A stretch of DNA of 38,123 bases from contig JAWWAH010000002.1 of assembly GCA_033721415.1 (NCBI GenBank), positions 1 to 38,123 on the forward strand, given 5' to 3'. This DNA is from JAWWAH01 sp033721415 (lineage in GTDB: Bacteria > Patescibacteriota > Minisyncoccia > Spechtbacterales > 2-12-FULL-38-22). A program made the translations under genes and the position numbers. Each line of letters begins with the position of its first letter. The first letter of the stretch is position 1. Of the stretch, positions 28,946 through 35,450 are shown in pieces. The notes under the pieces were generated by a model. The model saw only the letters and a program-made list of their open reading frames with translations, had not been told where the DNA came from and did not search any database.

Positions 28946-30700
28946 GTGTCTATTTTTAATAAAAATTGGAAATTGCATGATCCCGCTCCGCGGGAATTTT
29001 TAGATGCGATACCAGATATATCAGATATCACAGCCCAGATACTTTGGAATAGAGGTATTCGAAAAGAAAAAAACATAAAAACTTTTTTAAACCCTTCTTA
29101 CGAAAAAGATTTACACGATCCTTTTTTGATGAAAGATATGGATCGTGCGGTAGAGAGAATAAGCAAAGCCATAAAAGAAAATCAAAAAATATTTATTTAT
29201 GGCGATTATGATGCTGATGGCGTATGCGCATCAACTTTACTAAAAGAGAGCTTGGAAAAATTGGGCGCAGATGATGTTGGTGTGTATATACCTCATCGCG
29301 AAGAAGAGGGATATGGCATGAGTATCGCGGCTCTAGACGAAGTAATAGATGATGGAGCGGAACTGATAATAACGGTTGATTGTGGTTCAACAAATGTAGA
29401 TGAAGCGCAGTATGCTGAAGACAAGGGTGTTGATGTTGTGATTACAGATCATCATCAGGTGATGGAAAATCAACGCTTCTCATACGCATTAGTTAATCCG
29501 CATCAAAATGGCGATGAATACCCCTTTAAGGATATATGTGGTACAGCGGTTGCCTTCAAGGTTGTACAAGCCTTAGAAGCGCATATGTCGGCTGAGAGCG
29601 GAGAACCCATACTGCAAGAGGGTGAAGAAAAGTGGATGCTCGATCTTGTCGGCATAGCAACGGTTACTGATGTTATGCCTCTTGTGGATGAAAACCGAGC
29701 ATTTGTTAAATATGGTTTACTTGTTTTAGCTCAATCCAAACGCCCGGGATTGCGTGCATTAATGGAGGTTGCAGGAATTAATCCTAAAACAAATAAGAAA
29801 GAGAGAACAACTAATCTGGATTCTTTTCATTTGGGTTTTATGATAGGCCCACGCATAAATGCTGCAGGTAGGATGGATCATGCGCAATTAGCTTTTAATC
29901 TTTTAAATTCTTCTGATATTTCTTCTGCTAGAAAATTAGCATGGGAATTAGAGGACAGGAATCGTGAACGTAGAAAATTAGTAAAAGATATAATTTCAGA
30001 AATAGATGAATCAGACCTCGATTCATCTGCAGCTATTTATCAAGGCAGAAAACACTGGCCAATAGGAGTTTTGGGAATAGTTGCCGGACGTCTTGCTGAG
30101 CTTTATAATAAACCTTCTTTTATATATCAAATACAAGATGGAAAAATTGTTGGGTCTGTGAGAACTCCAGAATATGCAAATACTGTCGGTATATTAAAGA
30201 AGGCAAGTAGTGTTCTTACAAAATTTGGAGGGCATGCACAAGCAGGCGGTTTTACAACAGATCCTAAAAATGAAAACACATTAGGTAAAAATATTGAGAA
30301 AATAGTAAAGAAGGATATAAGTAATCTTAAAACCGTTGAACTTAAGCCAATGATAAAAATTGATATGGAGCTTTCAGGAAAAGAAATATCGTGGGAAACC
30401 TATAAAAGCACAGGCCTTTGTGCCCCCTTCGGGGAAGCTAATCCAAGACCCATCTTTGCTTTAAGGGGTGCTATAATTCAAAATATTAATATGGTGGGTT
30501 CTAAAGAAGATCATATGAAATGTGATATACTAACCAGTAAAGGAAAAAGATTCAGCGCAATAGGCTTTAGATTTGCTGACATGGTTCAAGATTTAAAAAG
30601 TGATGATAAGGTAGATATTGCGTTTGAAATTGATAAAAACGAGTGGAATGGAGATATTAGTCTCCAGTTAAAACTAGTGGATATAAAAAAATATGAATAA
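28946..30700 (+). CDS. recJ: Single-strand DNA exonuclease RecJ
   Basis: 584 residues starting at GTG 28946, 14 bases after pgk, without a Shine-Dalgarno. The DHH domain has Y-G-D-Y-D-A-D-G-V-C-A-S, V-D-C-G-S-T-N and the D-H-H-Q motif. The DHHA1 domain has G-P-R-I-N-A-A-G-R-M-D, G-V-L-G-I-V-A-G-R-L and F-G-G-H-A-Q-A-G-G-F. A C-terminal OB-like region completes the bacterial RecJ layout. It degrades ssDNA 5' to 3' in recombination and mismatch repair. The 3' end overlaps RNase H by 8 bases. Confidence 0.95.
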   Translation: MSIFNKNWKLHDPAPREFLDAIPDISDITAQILWNRGIRKEKNIKTFLNPSYEKDLHDPFLMKDMDRAVERISKAIKENQKIFIYGDYDADGVCASTLLKESLEKLGADDVGVYIPHREEEGYGMSIAALDEVIDDGAELIITVDCGSTNVDEAQYAEDKGVDVVITDHHQVMENQRFSYALVNPHQNGDEYPFKDICGTAVAFKVVQALEAHMSAESGEPILQEGEEKWMLDLVGIATVTDVMPLVDENRAFVKYGLLVLAQSKRPGLRALMEVAGINPKTNKKERTTNLDSFHLGFMIGPRINAAGRMDHAQLAFNLLNSSDISSARKLAWELEDRNRERRKLVKDIISEIDESDLDSSAAIYQGRKHWPIGVLGIVAGRLAELYNKPSFIYQIQDGKIVGSVRTPEYANTVGILKKASSVLTKFGGHAQAGGFTTDPKNENTLGKNIEKIVKKDISNLKTVELKPMIKIDMELSGKEISWETYKSTGLCAPFGEANPRPIFALRGAIIQNINMVGSKEDHMKCDILTSKGKRFSAIGFRFADMVQDLKSDDKVDIAFEIDKNEWNGDISLQLKLVDIKKYE

Positions 30701-31124
30701 AGTAAAAGTCTATGTAGATGGTGGATCAAGAGGTAATCCAGGACCTGCGGCTGCGGGTGTTGTGCTTGGATCTCCGCTAAATAAAAGTTTTGCAAAGTAT
30801 CTTGGTGAAGCAACAAATAATGAAGCTGAGTATAGTGCTGTTGTTGAGGCACTAAAAAAAATAAAATCTCTTGTCGGAAAGAAGAAAACAAAAGATATGC
30901 ATGTTGAAGTTTATATGGATTCGCAGTTAGCAGTAAAACAGTTAAATTATGAATACAAAATACAAAGTGATAATATAATACCCTTATTTATTAAGGTTCA
31001 TAATTTGCGTTTTGACTTTGCAGAGGTTACATTTAAGCATATACCCAGAGAAAAGAATAAAGATGCTGATAGAATGGTTAATATAGAACTAGACAAACAA
31101 GAAGGAAAAAATTCTCTATTTTAA
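30693..31124 (+). CDS. rnhA: Ribonuclease HI
   Basis: 143 residues, normal. The four acidic catalytic residues are seen: D9 (Y-V-D-G-G-S-R-G-N-P-G), E46 (N-N-E-A-E-Y), D in Y-M-D-S-Q-L-A-V and D in N-K-D-A-D-R-M-V-N. It cleaves RNA in RNA-DNA hybrids. This lineage belongs to the RNase HI group lacking the basic handle, as in archaeal or Bacillus-type proteins. It is translationally coupled to recJ by overlap. A terminator follows directly. Confidence 0.93.
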   Translation: MNKVKVYVDGGSRGNPGPAAAGVVLGSPLNKSFAKYLGEATNNEAEYSAVVEALKKIKSLVGKKKTKDMHVEVYMDSQLAVKQLNYEYKIQSDNIIPLFIKVHNLRFDFAEVTFKHIPREKNKDADRMVNIELDKQEGKNSLF

Positions 31125-31137
31125 TACAAAACTCAAT

Positions 31138-31183
31138 AGTAATATCAAAAAGAGCGCCCATAGGCGCTCTTTTTGATATTACT
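31138..31183. terminator. 21-bp hairpin between rnhA and rnpB
   Basis: A perfect 21-bp inverted repeat, 31138-31158 with 31163-31183, around CATA. Its core is AAAAAGAGCGCC/GGCGCTCTTTTT. It has T runs on both strands and serves the converging rnhA (+) and rnpB (-). Confidence 0.92.
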
Positions 31184-31185
31184 AA

Positions 31186-31544
31186 CGGAATACTATAAGC
31201 CGAATTCTGTACCCTTGCGGGTGAGAGTTATTTATCTGGATGCTATGTTGCCACAACATCTCAAGCGGCACCCTCCTTGCGGAGTACGGCCTTGCACCGG
31301 ATGGGGTTTACCACCCTTATTTGTCACCAAATAGGGGAGTTCCGTAGCCCAAAGACATCGGAACACTTTTCACCTTTAGCCGTAAGGCTAGTATTGTCTC
31401 TGTGGCACTTTCCCTTGCCCTGCATTACTACAAGGCCGGTTGGCGTTACCAACCATCCACTTCTATAGCATAAGCTACAGGGTGTTCGGACTTTCCTCTC
31501 AACTACAGTAATAAAACTACAATTGAGCAACCCTCCGTATTCCG
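31186..31544 (-). ncRNA. rnpB: RNase P RNA
   Basis: About 359 bases on the - strand. The reverse complement contains GAGAGGAAAGTCCGAACACC near the 5' end and ACAGAATTCGGCTTAT near the 3' end, the two strands of the universal P4 core. The P1 helix pairs CGGAATAC with GTATTCCG. GGTAAACCCC is consistent with the L15 site that binds the tRNA CCA end. It looks like the A-type bacterial form. It removes 5' leaders of tRNAs. A good promoter is upstream (31556-31584) and a hairpin downstream. Confidence 0.96.
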
Positions 31545-31555
31545 AGAGTAAATAT

Positions 31556-31584
31556 ATTATACTACATTAGGATTACTGTGTAAA
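31556..31584 (-). promoter_or_regulatory. rnpB promoter
   Basis: On the - strand TTTACA (31579-31584), a 17-base spacer and a perfect TATAAT (31556-31561), 11 bases before the first base of the P1 stem. Confidence 0.8.
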
Positions 31585-31676
31585 GACACAACACAAATAA
31601 AAAATTCCATTTTTTAGATACAAATAGAAAGCAACTATATATTTACTTCTGAGGCATCACAAAGCCTTAACTTTGG

Positions 31677-31705
31677 TTGAAAATTCATCTATTTAGCGCT
31701 ACAAT
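31677..31705 (+). promoter_or_regulatory. Promoter of the surface-glycan cluster
   Basis: TTGAAA (31677-31682), a 17-base spacer and TACAAT (31700-31705). Transcription from about 31712 leaves a leader of some 42 bases to the GTG start. Apart from this promoter and that of rnpB, I see nothing in 31545-31753. Confidence 0.65.
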
Positions 31706-31753
31706 AGACCCGATCATATATGTTTTATATCTACAAATAAAGACTATTTTTTA

Positions 31754-33133
31754 GTGAGAAAAAACGATTTAATATTTAATTTGATACTACTTCCATTGGA
31801 TTTTGCGCTACTTATTGCAGCGGGTGTTAGTGCTTACTATCTACGTTTTGCGCCACCTATATTAGATATAAAGCCAGTGCTTTTTTCATTGCCAATTTAT
31901 CAGTATATGACGTTTGTTGTTGTGATTTCGACAGGCATGATTCTTATATTTGCAATTAGTGGTTTGTATTTAATGCGCAGAACAACACCTATATTCCGTG
32001 AAATAACACGAGTAACCCTAGATGTATCTGCAGGAATGGCCCTAGTTATTATGTTTATGTTTTTCAATAGAGAGTTATTTGATTCTCGTTTTATTCTGCT
32101 TGCAGGATGGGTGTTTGGAATAATTTTCGTTATTTTTGGAAGGCTGTTAATTAGGGGGTTAAGAAGACTTTTACTTAGGACAAAAGGTCTTGGCGTAGAA
32201 AATGTTTTAATACTTGGAAATAGCGACGAGGCAAAATATATTAAGCGACAAATAAAGAAAAGCAAGGGATTAGGTCTTCGCCTTGTTGGCTCAATGCCTG
32301 AACCAAACCTTAGTCGTGTTATGCAAATTCACAAGGAAAAAGGCCTACAGAGAGTTTTGGCTGTGGATTCTGATTTTGGTCGAAATGAAATAATGCGTGT
32401 GGTTAATTACTGTGAAGAAAACGGTATACAGTTTTCTTATACTCCAGATATGTTTGGCGCGATAATAGCAGATATGTCCCTAGATATTTTAGAGGGAGTA
32501 CCTGTTGTTTCTGTTAAGCCAAGCCCGCTAGACGGTTGGTCAAGAGTACTAAAGCGTTTAGTTGATATATTTGGATCCATTTTTGGTTTAGTGCTATTAG
32601 CACCTATATTTATTCTTATTGCAATTGCTATAAAATGGGAAACTAGCGGCCCAATCTTAGTAAAACTAAAAAGGATAAGTCATGGAAAAGAATTTGATTT
32701 ATATAAGTTTCGTTCAATGATTAAGGATGCCCACAAATATAAAAAAGAGTTGATGGATATGAATGAGCGCTCAGGTCCTCTATTTAAAATAAAAGATGAT
32801 CCTAGGATAACTAAGGTCGGCAGGTTTCTGCGTGCCAAGCGATTAGATGAGCTTCCACAATTAATCAATGTTTTAAAGGGAGACATATCATTAGTTGGCC
32901 CAAGACCCCATGAGCCAGAAGAGATAGCTCAGTATAAAGATTATCACAAAAAAGTTTTAGCTATTAAGTCTGGTATAACAGGCATGGCTCAGGTTTCGGG
33001 TGCTTCAGATCTTTCTTTTGAAGAGGAGGTAAAGCTAGACAGGTTCTATATTGAACATTGGTCCCTAAAGAAGGATATTATTATTTTATTTAAAACAGTA
33101 AAACTTCTACTTCTCGATAGAAGTGGCGTATAA
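31754..33133 (+). CDS. Polyprenyl-phosphate sugar-1-phosphate transferase
   Basis: 459 residues from GTG 31754. Four N-terminal hydrophobic segments, then a cytoplasmic CoA-binding-like middle domain (V-E-N-V-L-I-L-G-N-S-D-E-A) and one more helix near 270-290. The catalytic domain of the bacterial sugar transferase family follows: K-F-R-S-M, D-D-P-R-I-T-K-V-G-R-F-L-R, D-E-L-P-Q-L-I-N-V-L-K-G-D-I-S-L-V-G-P-R-P. It starts lipid-linked glycan synthesis by moving a sugar phosphate onto undecaprenyl phosphate, like WbaP or WcaJ. It leads the cluster with two glycosyltransferases, as expected. Confidence 0.93.
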   Translation: MRKNDLIFNLILLPLDFALLIAAGVSAYYLRFAPPILDIKPVLFSLPIYQYMTFVVVISTGMILIFAISGLYLMRRTTPIFREITRVTLDVSAGMALVIMFMFFNRELFDSRFILLAGWVFGIIFVIFGRLLIRGLRRLLLRTKGLGVENVLILGNSDEAKYIKRQIKKSKGLGLRLVGSMPEPNLSRVMQIHKEKGLQRVLAVDSDFGRNEIMRVVNYCEENGIQFSYTPDMFGAIIADMSLDILEGVPVVSVKPSPLDGWSRVLKRLVDIFGSIFGLVLLAPIFILIAIAIKWETSGPILVKLKRISHGKEFDLYKFRSMIKDAHKYKKELMDMNERSGPLFKIKDDPRITKVGRFLRAKRLDELPQLINVLKGDISLVGPRPHEPEEIAQYKDYHKKVLAIKSGITGMAQVSGASDLSFEEEVKLDRFYIEHWSLKKDIIILFKTVKLLLLDRSGV

Positions 33134-33140
33134 ATTCTAT

Positions 33141-34256
33141 ATGAAAGTAGCGTTAGTCCATGATTATTTAGTTCAATACGGAGGAGCGGAGCGTGTTCTT
33201 GAAGAATTCTCTGCTCTTTTTCCTAATGCGCCTATTTATACATTAATTTATGATGCTGAAGCTACTGGCCATGCTTTTGAAGGTAGAGACATAAGAACTT
33301 CATATCTACAAAGGATGCCAAAGAAAGATAAGCTATACAGGCTTTTCCCATTACTGATGCCCATGGCTATAGAGGGTTTTGATCTTTCTGGTTATGATTT
33401 AGTACTTTCAAGTTCTGCTAGTTTTGCAAAAGGTGTAATATCAGGCGGAGATGGTTTGCATATTTGTTATTGCCATACTCCGATGCGTTATGCATGGCTT
33501 GATCATAAACAAATAGCTGGGGATTCTATTTATCCTTCTTTTGTATCTAAGGCGATACCAATGGTTATGCCCTATATGCGTTTTTGGGATAACCAGAGCG
33601 CACAAAGGCCGGATCATTATCTTTGCAATTCATCTTCAGTTCAAAGAAAGATAAAAAAATTCTATGGCAGGGATTCAGAGATTGTTTATCCCCCCTTAGA
33701 TTTTCAAAAGTTTAATACATTTTCTTTCAAGAAGCCAAAAGAACACTTTCTGATAGTTGGAAGAATGGTTCCGTATAAGAGATTTGATCTTGCAATAAAG
33801 GCCTTTAATGAATTGAAACTTCCTTTAACAGTTGTTGGGAGTGGTCCTGAGTACAATAAGCTAAAGGAGATGGCTGGCTCAACAATAGAATTTACAGGGC
33901 TTATATCAGAAGATGAATTAGCACAGTATTATGCAACATCTAAAGCTTTAATATTCCCACAAGAAGAAGATTTTGGAATTACAGCCCTAGAAAGCATGGC
34001 TGCTGGTAGACCAGTAATAGCTTATAAAAAAGGAGGAGCCCTAGAGAGCATCAAGGAACCCGAAACAGGAATATTTTTTGATGAGCAGACCGTAGAATCA
34101 TTAATGGACGCTGTTATAAAATTCAAAAAGATGAAATTTGATTCAAGAGTCATACAGGCACATGCTAAGAAATTTGATCGCCTAGAATTTAGAAAGCAAA
34201 TTACAGACTTTGTTAAAAAGAAGCTAGAAGAAGATAAAAAACTAATAAGAACATAA
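33141..34256 (+). CDS. GT4 family glycosyltransferase
   Basis: 371 residues from ATG 33141 (M-K-V-A-L-V-H-D-Y-L); the frame can be opened upstream at GTG 33123, inside the previous gene, which is less natural. It shows Y-G-G-A-E-R-V-L-E-E-F at the acceptor side. In the C-terminal half are V-G-R-M-V-P-Y-K-R-F-D-L-A-I, F-P-Q-E-E-D-F-G-I-T-A-L-E-S-M-A-A-G-R-P-V-I-A and E-T-G. The E-x7-E pattern for nucleotide-sugar binding is present. It resembles mannosyltransferases of the WbaZ type. The sugar is not known. It follows the sugar transferase after 7 bases. Confidence 0.92.
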   Translation: MKVALVHDYLVQYGGAERVLEEFSALFPNAPIYTLIYDAEATGHAFEGRDIRTSYLQRMPKKDKLYRLFPLLMPMAIEGFDLSGYDLVLSSSASFAKGVISGGDGLHICYCHTPMRYAWLDHKQIAGDSIYPSFVSKAIPMVMPYMRFWDNQSAQRPDHYLCNSSSVQRKIKKFYGRDSEIVYPPLDFQKFNTFSFKKPKEHFLIVGRMVPYKRFDLAIKAFNELKLPLTVVGSGPEYNKLKEMAGSTIEFTGLISEDELAQYYATSKALIFPQEEDFGITALESMAAGRPVIAYKKGGALESIKEPETGIFFDEQTVESLMDAVIKFKKMKFDSRVIQAHAKKFDRLEFRKQITDFVKKKLEEDKKLIRT

Positions 34257-34262
34257 GCCTGT

Positions 34263-35399
34263 ATGAAAATAGGTATTGATATACGTGCGTTGGAAGGGTC
34301 GGAATACGGGGGAGTAGCTGAATATATAAAAAATATATTGCCGGAAATGTTTAGCATAGCTCCCGAACATAGTTTTTATATTTTCTGTAGCTCTTACCGA
34401 CACAAGGTAAATCTTGAAAAATTCAATCTACCCAATGTAGAGATACTTGAATTTAGATATCCTAATAAGCTTTTTAATTTTTTTTCGCGATATTTAAATT
34501 TTCCAAAAGTAGATAAAATAATGGGGGGATTAGATATTTTTTTTAGCCCTCATTTTTTGCCAGTAGCTTTATCTGAGAATTGTTTGCGCGTGACAACTTT
34601 TCATGACCTTTCTTTTGAGCTATTTCCTCATTTTTTTGATAGAAAACGCCGTCTTTGGCATAAGTATATAAAACCTAAAAAACAGGCTGAATTATCAGAT
34701 GCAATTATAGCTGTTTCTGAGTCCACAAAAAGCGATCTGGAGGATTTATATGATATTGATACTGAGAAAATTCAGGTTGTTTATTCGGGAATAACAACAC
34801 CTCCTGCGGAAAAAAATAAATGGAGCAATATTAGAAAGAAGTATAAATTACCTCACGAATACATATTATCCTTAAGTACAATTGAGCCTCGTAAGAACAT
34901 TAGAAGTACATTAAGAGCATTTAGGCATATCGCTTCTAAAAAAGAATTTTCTCACATAAGGCTTGTAATAGCAGGTTCTTTGGGGTGGTCTTATAAGGAT
35001 ATTTTTGCGGAGATAAAGAATATTCCTGAAATAAAAAATAAGATTATTTTCACGGGACCCATAGATGAAAAAGATAAGTTTGAAATATATAAAAACGCAA
35101 CTATTTTTGTATATCCAAGCTTGTATGAAGGTTTTGGGTTCCCGCCACTTGAAGCTATGTCGCAAGGTGTGCCTGCGGTTGTATCTTTTTCAACATCACT
35201 TCCTGAGGTAACGGGAGGTGCAGCGTTGCTTGTTGATCCCACGCGTCCCATTGAGATAGCAGATGCTATAGAAGAGCTTATTACAGATTCGCGATTATAT
35301 AACAAGTTTAGTGAGGATGGTAAAAAACAAGCAACGAATTTTACATGGGCTAAAGCTGCACAAGAAACTTTAAGAGTGTTTGAAAATATTAGTACATAA
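34263..35399 (+). CDS. GT4 family glycosyltransferase
   Basis: 378 residues, 6 bases after the previous glycosyltransferase. The N-terminus is M-K-I-G-I-D-I-R-A-L-E-G-S-E-Y-G-G-V-A. Later motifs are S-L-S-T-I-E-P-R-K-N, then F-V-Y-P-S-L-Y-E-G-F-G-F-P-P-L-E-A-M-S and E-V-T-G-G-A-A-L-L-V-D-P. This is the classic EGFG-x-P-x-x-E-A-M layout of GT4 enzymes. It should add a later sugar to the lipid-linked chain. The linkage and the sugar cannot be told from sequence. Confidence 0.92.
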   Translation: MKIGIDIRALEGSEYGGVAEYIKNILPEMFSIAPEHSFYIFCSSYRHKVNLEKFNLPNVEILEFRYPNKLFNFFSRYLNFPKVDKIMGGLDIFFSPHFLPVALSENCLRVTTFHDLSFELFPHFFDRKRRLWHKYIKPKKQAELSDAIIAVSESTKSDLEDLYDIDTEKIQVVYSGITTPPAEKNKWSNIRKKYKLPHEYILSLSTIEPRKNIRSTLRAFRHIASKKEFSHIRLVIAGSLGWSYKDIFAEIKNIPEIKNKIIFTGPIDEKDKFEIYKNATIFVYPSLYEGFGFPPLEAMSQGVPAVVSFSTSLPEVTGGAALLVDPTRPIEIADAIEELITDSRLYNKFSEDGKKQATNFTWAKAAQETLRVFENIST

Positions 35400-35436
35400 T
35401 CCACAGAAAATGCTAATAATTTTAACCTTTTCATTG

Positions 35437-35445
35437 TGATATAAT
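35437..35445 (+). promoter_or_regulatory. Extended -10 promoter before the DUF4012 gene
   Basis: TGATATAAT (35437-35445) is a perfect extended -10 with no strong -35. The start should fall at about 35452, next to the double ATG 35451/35454. Confidence 0.5.
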
Positions 35446-35450
35446 ATAAG

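Noticed and set aside
31277..31530. Open frames within the RNase P RNA region
   Set aside because: The region is explained by rnpB with its conserved P4 and P1 pairing. The frames are short and arise by chance in structured RNA.
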